From Ruminococcus sp. (GTDB lineage Bacteria > Bacillota > Clostridia > Oscillospirales > Ruminococcaceae), in assembly GCA_015066875.1 (NCBI GenBank), contig SVNM01000016.1, positions 1 through 39,779 on the forward strand: a DNA stretch of 39,779 nt. Direction: 5' to 3'. Positions 34,301 to 39,779 of the stretch are shown here, in pieces. The stretch's first letter is position 1; the number at the start of each line of letters is the position of its first letter. The notes under the pieces were generated by a model. It ran no database searches, had not been told where the DNA came from, and saw only the letters and a list, made by a program, of their open reading frames with translations. The translations under genes and the position numbers were made by a program.

Positions 34301-34650
34301 GCGCACGTATTCTAAAGGCTTCTGAGGTTATGCTCTCCGGTGGATTTGAGCAGAAAAACGGACTTCCACAGGATATTCTCAAGACTCTTCTCAGCGCTGA
34401 TGAGGTTCTCTGCGAAATTCCCTTTGCCTATAAATCACCGGACGAAAACGGAACTCCGGTAATATGGAACGGTGTTATCGACGTTGCCTTTCATTCTCAG
34501 GGAAAATGGCACATTATCGACTACAAAACAAATCTTGACGGCGATAATCTCGATATGGTCTATGAAGCTCAGCTGACCGCCTATAAAAACGCTTTTCTTG
34601 AAATTTCAGGCATTTCCGCTGACGCTTTTATCTACCACATCTCCCTTTGA
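31336..34650 (+). CDS. addA: ATP-dependent helicase/nuclease subunit A (AddA)
   Basis: AddA is the SF1A helicase-nuclease motor that resects double-strand ends and feeds RecA. The protein has 1104 residues, slightly short for the family (about 1200). The motifs are ASAGSGKTT (residues 31-39), TFTKAAAGEF, DEFQDTN, GDPKQSIYRFRSAD, LSRNFRSS, HKVKGLEAPVVIL and LLYVGATRAENAL. The C-terminal RecB-type nuclease has GTMVHKIMEIL, GVIDVAF and IIDYKTN near residue 1060, so the catalytic Asp/Lys set is present. The ATG overlaps the addB stop (TAATG) behind AGGAG, so translation is coupled. If addB is truly broken, this subunit would lack its partner. Confidence 0.95.
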   Translation: MSLSTANNFDEDSQARELMNNEIYENFFVEASAGSGKTTSLVKRMVAMVSKGIDVSKICAITFTKAAAGEFKSRFSKALADKSKNHKDEEIRRLCNRALMNIDLCFMGTIDSFCNMIISEHPNEAGVPSSSSLLSDADIPTVYHKEFSRIINGEYGEVLRKKAELFRAFNYNADKLFVSSLISVAEVRHTDIVYPKPTSYDIDTTLSQEKITLISTLDKLINHPEVTYTSAKMKSDKYGDMLRTLKQKFNKIKGSWNSNLSDVLYILKEFDGYRILSAPENIGIMNSVMFIPNVLKSGKISYYTLDLKNTDNAYSRLLEMKYSYSVDFIVSACNAVTDELKKNGSLSYFDYLLYLRDMLKNDAEKDGLLISHISKRHSYYLIDEFQDTNPLQSEIFFYLSAENPVADWSKCAPRKGSLFIVGDPKQSIYRFRSADVSSFIRVRSIFENGAGKVLRLSRNFRSSLSLKYWFNRVFSPLLPCDTQYQSKYYPIPAEAVKDESGDSFGGVFKYTVTNSKNNKVDACVKTAQIILNLVHNPAFKIKDRSSGLLRELQYRDFMIITPQKSSLGVFKDVLGRLDIPVKIEGKIIFGDCPALVAVSEIMLAVSDINNTQALYCALKNPVFAVTDNELARIYAKGFRLGLYYDNSNALKDEEYIEKIISEFSSLASDSSNLTPSALFCRILDDMKIIGDTGALNLDYCYFALELLRSAEASGAVSSAVDGAIFINDLIYNSSEERSLSLIKNADRVHIANLHKVKGLEAPVVILADPNIYRFPPEKRVTYGENGAETHIFRLETDNFSAVKTDLYPDLQQEEHVFLDAEQLRLLYVGATRAENALIVAEEVNSDGEKSLSSPWNPLLNYIKCDFFKAYGLSSAVPASKPVRSSVKAEQLYAEAEKSSVTGESESFEHCYALKKPSELKLKTKIAESDTDDDSESTEPLTEKRYNSALMGTMVHKIMEILVTSRKTFAPEDITDIVCNQYQCTSKFIRARILKASEVMLSGGFEQKNGLPQDILKTLLSADEVLCEIPFAYKSPDENGTPVIWNGVIDVAFHSQGKWHIIDYKTNLDGDNLDMVYEAQLTAYKNAFLEISGISADAFIYHISL

Positions 34651-34669
34651 TTTAAACCTTAAATACAAA

Positions 34670-34715
34670 AATCCCTGTGAGGTCTTTATACAGACTCCAC
34701 AGGGATTGCTTTTTT
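34670..34715. terminator. Bidirectional terminator between addA and the MBL gene
   Basis: The stem AATCCCTGTG (34670-34679) pairs with CACAGGGATT (34698-34707). T-run at 34710-34715 on the plus side and A-rich flank at 34661-34670 for the minus side. Confidence 0.88.
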
Positions 34716-35505
34716 ATATTTCAATTATTGCTCCGCCACTTATGTAGCGAACACGGTTTCCCATTATTACACGCAGATATTCAAACTGCTCTGTGCCTGT
34801 GCAGTGACAGGTATAGTACTCAGTTTTGTACTCAAGCATCTCCTCTGCGATTTCAGATAGCTTTTCCCTATCTGCCGAAAACGGGTCAAGCTTCATAAAA
34901 TGAAAGCCTCCCACAAAAACGTCAGGCGCTGATAATTTCACTATGTTGAGTATTCCCTTATGCGAGCAACCGCTTATTACTGTTTTTCTGCCGTTTTCAT
35001 TTATCACAAGATACTGCTCGTGAAGGAAATCATCTGCATAGAAGTGACCAGCCTCTTTCTTGTTAAGACCAAATGGCTCTACAGGATAATCAAGCTCTGC
35101 GTCATTGAATGAACAAAGGCTGAGCTCGTCATCAATCTCAAGCTTATCATCTGTAAATATCAGTCTGTCGCAGTCTGCAAGAGCTTTATCAAGTCCGATA
35201 TACTTCTCACTTCCGTTATAATAGTCTCCGAAAGCCCTTCTGCTTATGTATATATCAGCCTTGCTGTTGACTTCAAGGAAGTGTTCAAGTCCGCCACCGT
35301 GATCGTAATGTCCGTGAGAAATCACTGCCATATCCGCCTGTGACAAATCTACTCCCAACACGTTGGCATTTTTGATAAACACATCACTTTGTCCCATATC
35401 ATAGATTATTTTATGCTTTTCAGTTTCTATCCACAGACTAAGCCCGTGTTCCGCGTCTATATCGTCGCTAAGCGAAGTATTCTCGCTTAAAACCGTTATT
35501 TTCAT
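34714..35505 (-). CDS. MBL-fold metallo-hydrolase (COG1237-like)
   Basis: A 263-residue metallo-beta-lactamase-fold hydrolase of the group that includes the archaeal methanopterin-pathway phosphate synthase-like proteins. The metal motif HGHYDHGGG is near residue 65, ISGCSHKGI near residue 180, a GGFHFM segment follows, and CHCTG lies near the end. All fit COG1237. The frame is open to a GTG at 35526, but this overlaps the ribosome binding site AAGGAG. The ATG at 35505 with 8-base spacing is the credible start. It is monocistronic between addA and glnA. The substrate is unknown. Confidence 0.88.
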   Translation of the reverse strand: MKITVLSENTSLSDDIDAEHGLSLWIETEKHKIIYDMGQSDVFIKNANVLGVDLSQADMAVISHGHYDHGGGLEHFLEVNSKADIYISRRAFGDYYNGSEKYIGLDKALADCDRLIFTDDKLEIDDELSLCSFNDAELDYPVEPFGLNKKEAGHFYADDFLHEQYLVINENGRKTVISGCSHKGILNIVKLSAPDVFVGGFHFMKLDPFSADREKLSEIAEEMLEYKTEYYTCHCTGTEQFEYLRVIMGNRVRYISGGAIIEI

Positions 35506-35589
35506 TGAAAAATGTCTCCTTAACACAAATATCTATTATATTACCATACTTTCTCAGTAAAGTCAATGATATTTCGCATTATATACAAA

Positions 35590-35621
35590 AAGGGTACCGC
35601 ATATTTCTATGCGATACCCTT
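35590..35621 (-). terminator. Intrinsic terminator of glnA
   Basis: A 14-bp stem with one mismatch (35590-35603 with 35608-35621) around TTTC. On the minus strand it is followed by a T-run, right after the glnA stop. Confidence 0.88.
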
Positions 35622-35627
35622 GTTTTA

Positions 35628-37052
35628 TTAAAGATTGAAGTATCTGTCAAACTCTGCAGGGTGAGGAATCTTTGATAACTCAAAACATTCCTTTCTCTTG
35701 TTTGCGATGAAGTTCTTGATAAGATGCTCAGGGAATACTCCGCCCTCTGTGAGGTAGTCGTGATCAGCCTCAAGAGCATCAAGAGCTGCGTCAAGAGTTG
35801 TGGGAAGTGATGAAAGCTTTGCCTTCTCTTCATCTGAAAGCTTGTAGAGGTTGAAGTCATAAGGACCCCAGCCGTTTGCATGAGGATCAATCTTGTTCTT
35901 TACGCCGTCAAGACCCGCCATAAGGATTGCTGCATATGCAAGATAGGGGTTGCAGGTTGCATCAGGGTTACGGATCTCGAAACGTCTGAGATTAGGTGTC
36001 TTTGCGTATGCGGGAATTCTGATTACCGCACTTCTGTTTGATGTTGCATAGCCTACTGTTACAGGTGCTTCAAATCCGGGAACAAGTCTCTTGAATGAGT
36101 TTGTGCTGGGGTTTGTGATTGCACAGAGTGATGAAATGTGCTTGAGAAGTCCGCCGATAAAGTAGTGAGCTGTCTCGCTGAGGTGTGAGTAGCCGTTGTC
36201 ATCTGAGAATACAGGCTCGCCGTCCTTCATAAGGAGCATATGAACGTGCATACCGTTTCCTGCCTCGCCGTAAACAGGCTTGGGCATAAATGTAGCTACC
36301 TTGCCGTATTTCATAGCTGTGTTGTGAATGATGTACTTGATCATCATTGTAGCGTCTGCCATATCAGACATCTTGCCAAGCATAGGCTCGATCTCAAACT
36401 GTCCGCCTGCACCTACTTCAGGGTGGTGGTACTTGATTGCAATTCCTGCCTTCTGCATTTCAAGGCACATTTCTGAACGGCACTCATATGATGTATCGAA
36501 AGGCTTTGCAACGTGGTAGTTTTTCTGATGAGCCACTACACAGCCCTTGCCTTCTGTTTCGCTGTTCCAGTAAGCCTGTGATGTATCTACATACATACCG
36601 ATTCTTTCAGGAGTTACTGACCAGCCTGCGTTATCAAAAAGGTGGAACTCAAACTCAGGAAGAATAAGCATTGTATCGGCAATGCCTGTGTCCTGCATAT
36701 ACTTTTCAGCAGCCTGAACGATGTTTCTGGGATACTGGTCAAGCGGACGGTTTTCGGGATAATCTATTACCATTGCATTACCTGTGATTGATAATGTGGG
36801 AACTCCGCAGAAGGGATCAACAAGAGCTGTATCAAGGTCAGGGATAAATACCATATCGCTCTTCTCTACAACAGCATAGCCATAGTTTGATGCGTCAAAG
36901 CCGATACCCTCTGTAAGAGTTGACTCTGAGAACTGCTCTGCGGGAATTGTAACGTGTCTGAACTGTCCGTTGATATCAACAATCTTGAAATCAATCATCT
37001 GGATATTATTATCTTTGATCATATCCATAAGTTCTTTTACTGTTCTTGCCAT
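35628..37052 (-). CDS. glnA: Glutamine synthetase, type I
   Basis: Makes glutamine from glutamate, ammonia and ATP, in a 12-subunit complex. The protein has 474 residues. The recognised blocks are DLDTALVDPFCG, PEFEFHLFD, GQFEIEP (metal Glu residues), GNGMHVHM, NPSTNSFKRLVPG (ATP site) and RFEIRNPDA. The C-terminal NLYKLSDEE matches the NLYDLPPEE segment of GSI-beta enzymes, with Tyr403 at the adenylylation position. The GTG- or ATG-extended frame to 37073 is disfavoured because GGAGG precedes the ATG at 37052. It has its own promoter and terminator, next to an amino-acid ABC importer. Confidence 0.97.
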   Translation of the reverse strand: MARTVKELMDMIKDNNIQMIDFKIVDINGQFRHVTIPAEQFSESTLTEGIGFDASNYGYAVVEKSDMVFIPDLDTALVDPFCGVPTLSITGNAMVIDYPENRPLDQYPRNIVQAAEKYMQDTGIADTMLILPEFEFHLFDNAGWSVTPERIGMYVDTSQAYWNSETEGKGCVVAHQKNYHVAKPFDTSYECRSEMCLEMQKAGIAIKYHHPEVGAGGQFEIEPMLGKMSDMADATMMIKYIIHNTAMKYGKVATFMPKPVYGEAGNGMHVHMLLMKDGEPVFSDDNGYSHLSETAHYFIGGLLKHISSLCAITNPSTNSFKRLVPGFEAPVTVGYATSNRSAVIRIPAYAKTPNLRRFEIRNPDATCNPYLAYAAILMAGLDGVKNKIDPHANGWGPYDFNLYKLSDEEKAKLSSLPTTLDAALDALEADHDYLTEGGVFPEHLIKNFIANKRKECFELSKIPHPAEFDRYFNL

Positions 37053-37121
37053 AAGAAACCTCCAAAAATTCATTTTACTCTGATTATTTCAGAGCAATAC
37101 TGTCATAAAACAACTACATAT

Positions 37122-37150
37122 ATTATATCACAAACCATATTCAATTGCAA
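37122..37150 (-). promoter_or_regulatory. Promoter of glnA, with a leader hairpin
   Basis: Minus strand TTGCAA (37150-37145), a 17-base spacer and an extended TGA-TATAAT (-10 at 37127-37122). The leader of about 65 bases contains CTCTGA ... TCAGAG (37078-37094), a 6-bp inverted repeat of unknown role. No confident GlnR site was found. Confidence 0.75.
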
Positions 37151-37184
37151 CAAATTTTTTTATTTATACTCATAATTTCTATTG

Positions 37185-37214
37185 AAAATAAAAAAACAGG
37201 GAGCTTTCTCCCTG
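37185..37214 (-). terminator. Terminator of the amino-acid ABC transporter operon
   Basis: The stem CAGGGAG (37197-37203) pairs with CTCCCTG (37208-37214). On the minus strand it is followed by seven T and more T-rich sequence, directly after the glnQ stop. Confidence 0.9.
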
Positions 37215-37219
37215 CTTTT

Positions 37220-37945
37220 TTATAATACTTTTGATAAAAACTCTCTAAGTCGGGGATTTTCCGGATTTTCGAAAAATCTGTCAGGCGGAGCGCTCTCCAT
37301 TATTCTTCCTTCGTCCATAAAAATCACTCTTGAAGCTACCTCGCGGGCAAATCCCATTTCGTGAGTTACCACTACCATTGTCATTCCGTCATCGGCAAGC
37401 TCTTTCATAAGGTTTAAAACCTCGCCTACCATTTCGGGGTCAAGAGCTGATGTGGGCTCGTCAAAAAGCATAACATCGGGATTCATCGCCAGTGAGCGTG
37501 CAATGGCAATTCTCTGCTTCTGTCCACCCGAAAGCTGGTTTGGATACTGCTCTGCCTTATCGGAAAGACCTACCTTCTTCAGAAGCTCATCTGCTCTTGC
37601 GTCAGCCTCTTCCTTTGTCATAAGCCCCAGCTTTACAGGCGAAAGTGTTATATTCTTTCTGATTGTAAGATGAGGAAAAAGGTTGAAGCTCTGGAATACC
37701 ATTCCCATTTTCTGTCTCAGCTTGTTTACTTCCTTGGGCTTTGCACTTGTTATATCGTTGCCCTCAAAAAGAATTGTTCCTGATGTGGGGATTTCCATAA
37801 GATTAAGGCATCTTAAGAAGGTACTTTTTCCTGAGCCTGAAGGTCCGATGATTACTACCTTTTCACCCTTGGTTATGGTCTCGTTTATGTCCTTGAGAAT
37901 ATGAAGCTCTCCGAAAGACTTATTAAGATTGTTAACGCTTATCAT
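37220..37945 (-). CDS. glnQ: Polar amino-acid ABC transporter ATP-binding protein (GlnQ-type)
   Basis: The ATPase of a polar amino-acid importer, 241 residues. Walker [10 protein letters not shown] is near residue 34, the Q-loop is in [11 protein letters not shown], the signature is LSGGQKQR, Walker B is [14 protein letters not shown] and the H-loop is VVTHEMGFA. All are intact. The start lies within the permease gene end (14-base overlap), and it is the third gene of the operon binding protein-permease-ATPase. GlnQ/HisP/ArtP-type enzymes cannot be told apart by sequence here, so the symbol is for the type. Confidence 0.95.
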   Translation of the reverse strand: MISVNNLNKSFGELHILKDINETITKGEKVVIIGPSGSGKSTFLRCLNLMEIPTSGTILFEGNDITSAKPKEVNKLRQKMGMVFQSFNLFPHLTIRKNITLSPVKLGLMTKEEADARADELLKKVGLSDKAEQYPNQLSGGQKQRIAIARSLAMNPDVMLFDEPTSALDPEMVGEVLNLMKELADDGMTMVVVTHEMGFAREVASRVIFMDEGRIMESAPPDRFFENPENPRLREFLSKVL

Positions 37946-38633
37946 TTACAGCAAGTCTCCTTTCAAGCTTTGTAACAAGGCTGGTGAGGAACATTACCAT
38001 TACAAGATATATAAGCGCTACTGCTATAAGAGGCAGAAACGGCTCATATGTCTGGCTTCTGATAATATCTCCGCCCTTTGTAAGATCGGCAATTGCTATG
38101 TATCCCGCTACAGATGTTTCCTTAAGAAGCACGATAAACTCATTTGCAAGGGCGGGAAGAACATTCTTGAATGCCTGAGGAAGTATTATGCTTATCATTG
38201 TACTGCGGTAATCAAGTCCCAGACTTGCGCCTGCTTCAAACTGTCCCTGGTCGATCGACATTATTCCCGAACGTACTATCTCTGCAACATAGGCTCCCGA
38301 ATTAAGTCCGAATGCCAGAACAGCAACGAGGATTTTGTTTATATCCACCGAACCGAATATTACAAAGTAGATTATCATCAGCTGAACTACAACAGGTGTT
38401 CCTCTTATAACAGTAAGGTAAAGCTTTGCTATGAAATTGAGAAATCCAAGCTTGCCTGTCTTATCGTGGCTTGCACGGATAATCGCTACTATAAAGCCGA
38501 GTATCATTCCCATTATTACTGCAAGAAATGTTATAATCAGCGTATTCATAAGACCGTCTGTAAGATACTGCCAGCGGTCATCTTTGATAAAGTTATCGTA
38601 AAATGAGTCTTTGAAGTTATTGATGAACTCCAT
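37932..38633 (-). CDS. Polar amino-acid ABC transporter permease
   Basis: A 233-residue inner-membrane permease of the HisM/GlnP type with about five helices. The N-terminal [13 protein letters not shown] is the start of the HEQRo/His-permease domain. The EAA coupling motif is clear ([20 protein letters not shown]). The ATG follows GGAAG. It is separated from the binding-protein gene by 66 bases containing a hairpin and overlaps glnQ by 14 bases. The substrate is probably a polar amino acid or cystine. Confidence 0.94.
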   Translation of the reverse strand: MEFINNFKDSFYDNFIKDDRWQYLTDGLMNTLIITFLAVIMGMILGFIVAIIRASHDKTGKLGFLNFIAKLYLTVIRGTPVVVQLMIIYFVIFGSVDINKILVAVLAFGLNSGAYVAEIVRSGIMSIDQGQFEAGASLGLDYRSTMISIILPQAFKNVLPALANEFIVLLKETSVAGYIAIADLTKGGDIIRSQTYEPFLPLIAVALIYLVMVMFLTSLVTKLERRLAVNDKR

Positions 38634-38661
38634 CGGATTTCACTTCCTTTCAGAATTGAAA

Positions 38662-38685
38662 GAGGCTGTCATTTAAAACAGCCTC
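38662..38685 (-). terminator. Intra-operon hairpin between binding protein and permease
   Basis: GAGGCTGT (38662-38669) pairs with ACAGCCTC (38678-38685). The downstream T content on the minus strand is modest. This looks like a partial terminator or 3'-stabilising stem that would give more binding protein than permease. Confidence 0.6.
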
Positions 38686-38699
38686 AGTATTTATTGAAA

Positions 38700-39485
38700 T
38701 CAGTCAGCTCTTGTAATAATTACCTGTGTAGCTGTTGTGTAAGGATCTGAGAAATCAACGTTCTTGAGTCTGTCCTCAGTAACTGTCATTCCAGCAACGC
38801 CTACATCTGCCTTGCCCGAATCAACGGAAGCAATTATTGAATCAAAAGCCATATTTTCAATTTTAAGCTCATAGCCAAGCTTATCGCATACTGCTCTCAT
38901 CATATCAACGTCAAAGCCTACGATTTCGTTGTTTTCAACAAGCTCGTAAGGAGGAAACTCTGCATTTGTTGCCATTACAAGTGTTCCGTTGGGATATTCT
39001 GTACCCTCAGGACTCTCATAAGGATTGCTTCCTGCTTCATCGCCGATCCAATTCTTCTGAATTTCAGCAAGAACTCCCTCAGACTCAAGCTCTGCAAGAG
39101 CTCCGTTGATATCTTCTGTAAGCTGAGTATTGCCCTTCTTGATTGCTACAGCGTACTCTTCAACAGCAAATTCCTCTTCGAGAATCTGAAGTCCTTCATT
39201 CTTTTCAACGAAAACCTTTGCTGGCTCGTTATCAATGATTACAGCGTCGATTTTGCCCTGCTTAAGAGCCTGTACAGCGTCTGCACCCTTGTTGTAACGC
39301 TCAATTGTAGCGCCTTCGATATCCTCTGCAAAAATATCGCCTGTAGTTCCCAGCTGAACACCGATTGTCTTATTTGCAAGGTCATCTATTGAGTGGACTG
39401 TATTTGCCTTGGGCTCACTTCCACAGCCTGTAAAGAGTGATGCTGAAAGAACAGCAACTGCTAATGCACTTATTAATTTTTTCAT
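38700..39485 (-). CDS. Polar amino-acid ABC transporter solute-binding lipoprotein, circularly permuted
   Basis: A 261-residue lipoprotein (signal ending LFTGC, Cys21) of the family-3 solute-binding proteins, but with its halves in swapped order. Residues 32-148 match the canonical SECOND half: SIDDLANKTIGVQLGTTGDI, GADAVQALKQGKIDAVIID, and the canonical C-terminus INGALAELESEGVL...KNWIG. After a linker (149-167), residues 168-261 match the canonical FIRST half: LVMATNAEFPPYELV, GFDVDMM, AGMTVTEDRLKNVDFSDPY, ending TQVIITRAD. The ligand Arg (TEDR) and Asp (VIID) positions are retained, so it should bind ligand. The ATG at 39485 follows GAAAGG. It is first in the operon with the permease and ATPase genes. 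Confidence 0.93.
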   Translation of the reverse strand: MKKLISALAVAVLSASLFTGCGSEPKANTVHSIDDLANKTIGVQLGTTGDIFAEDIEGATIERYNKGADAVQALKQGKIDAVIIDNEPAKVFVEKNEGLQILEEEFAVEEYAVAIKKGNTQLTEDINGALAELESEGVLAEIQKNWIGDEAGSNPYESPEGTEYPNGTLVMATNAEFPPYELVENNEIVGFDVDMMRAVCDKLGYELKIENMAFDSIIASVDSGKADVGVAGMTVTEDRLKNVDFSDPYTTATQVIITRAD

Positions 39486-39523
39486 ATAAACAAAACCTTT
39501 CATAGATATTAAAATACCCTAAT

Positions 39524-39553
39524 ATTATAACACATTTTCTCATTCAAAGTCAA
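39524..39553 (-). promoter_or_regulatory. Promoter of the amino-acid ABC operon
   Basis: Minus strand TTGACT (39553-39548), an 18-base spacer, and TATAAT (39529-39524) with an extended TGT. The transcript should start near 39517, about 30 bases before the ATG. Confidence 0.75.
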
Positions 39554-39647
39554 CCATACACGCCCATTTTCTCCTGTTTTTACTGCGTTTCGGCATTTTC
39601 TACAGTCCCACGCCTTTTATGTAGGTACTTTCGCCCATAAGAATATT

Positions 39648-39779
39648 AAAAAGCTCCCATAAGTAACGGTGGTATTCTTATAGGAGAATATATGAGTATA
39701 TTGAGGGAAACCCTTTTGAAAAAGGGTTATCCCTCAAACTCCTTTCCTAAAACTTTCAAGTTTTAATTTCAGCCCCATA
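39648..39779. repeat. Fold-back interspersed repeat, copy B (inverted relative to copy A, cut by window end)
   Basis: This is the reverse complement of 10104-10234, nearly identical over about 130 bases. Differences are limited to one 8-base block and a few single bases. It holds the conserved stem-loop at about 39701-39737 and the mini-hairpin near 39750-39765, then breaks off in the central inverted-repeat arm (AGCCCCATA). Read on the minus strand its outer end is CTCCTATAAG, a 13-base loop, CTTATGGGAG and TTTTT, a complete intrinsic terminator shape. The same end in copy A is weaker. Confidence 0.88.

Noticed and set aside
37100-37118. GlnR operator upstream of glnA
   Set aside because: TGTAG...TGACA on the minus strand is a near miss to TGTNA-N7-TNACA, but the spacing is one base too long and one half is mismatched.
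37929-38606. 225-residue plus-strand frame, rich in Cys, Lys and Tyr
   Set aside because: It lies fully antisense to the ABC permease; its composition is the mirror of hydrophobic codons.
38700-39485. Two truncated binding-protein genes fused by chance
   Set aside because: There is one signal peptide, one continuous frame, a neat linker joining the canonical ends and conserved ligand residues in both halves. A circular permutation explains this better than a random fusion.

Overview
The window looks like chromosomal housekeeping DNA from a low-to-mid GC Firmicute of the class Clostridia, most likely a Ruminococcus-type member of the Oscillospiraceae. The reasons are the AddA/AddB recombination nuclease pair, GGAGG-type ribosome binding sites, TTG/GTG starts, sigma-A promoters with frequent extended TG-N-TATAAT -10 boxes, a zinc-ribbon/PASTA kinase-like protein, M42 peptidases, and the protein-level flavour of most genes. 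The genus assignment is inference. No rRNA, tRNA, CRISPR array, phage or transposase gene was seen.

Layout. 1-0.54 kb: 5' end of uvrB (minus strand, cut by the window edge). 0.54-9.9 kb: mostly plus-strand genes. These are a YhcC-type radical SAM protein, a shikimate-kinase-like protein, a MinD-like ATPase, a methylglyoxal-synthase-like protein and hisS-aspS, ending with a D-Ala-D-Ala carboxypeptidase homologue; PAP2 and metallophosphoesterase genes lie on the minus strand. 9.9-10.2 kb: a 310-bp fold-back repeat. 10.2-13.5 kb: a minus-strand operon fhs-tsaE-tsaB-rpiB. 13.7-15.3 kb: a sodium:solute symporter. 15.4-17.4 kb: a membrane pseudokinase with PASTA repeats. 17.5-21.7 kb: a tightly overlapping minus-strand operon of two M42 aminopeptidases, a GNAT protein and a PLP lyase-like protein. 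21.9-25.7 kb: pcrA and pyk. 25.9-28.4 kb: an NhaC-type antiporter and an EamA transporter. 28.7-34.65 kb: addB (frameshifted) and addA. 34.7-39.5 kb: an MBL hydrolase, glnA and a polar amino-acid ABC transporter. 39.6-39.78 kb: a second copy of the fold-back repeat, inverted and cut by the window end.

Themes. DNA repair (uvrB, pcrA, addAB), translation and tRNA modification (hisS, aspS, tsaB, tsaE), one-carbon and sugar metabolism (fhs, rpiB, pyk) and nitrogen assimilation (glnA plus the ABC importer) make up the ordinary content.

The unusual content is concentrated in a few proteins and in the repeat. The solute-binding protein of the ABC importer is circularly permuted: canonical second half first, canonical first half last, behind one lipoprotein signal. 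Several enzyme homologues lack canonical catalytic residues. These are the DacF-like protein (SxxK and SxN lost), the kinase-like protein (HRD and DFG Asp lost), the MgsA-like protein (Asp71 equivalent lost) and the AroK-like protein (shikimate-binding Arg lost). The fold-back repeat is nearly identical in its two copies over about 130 bp, has a nested stem-loop plan and ends in an intrinsic-terminator-like hairpin.
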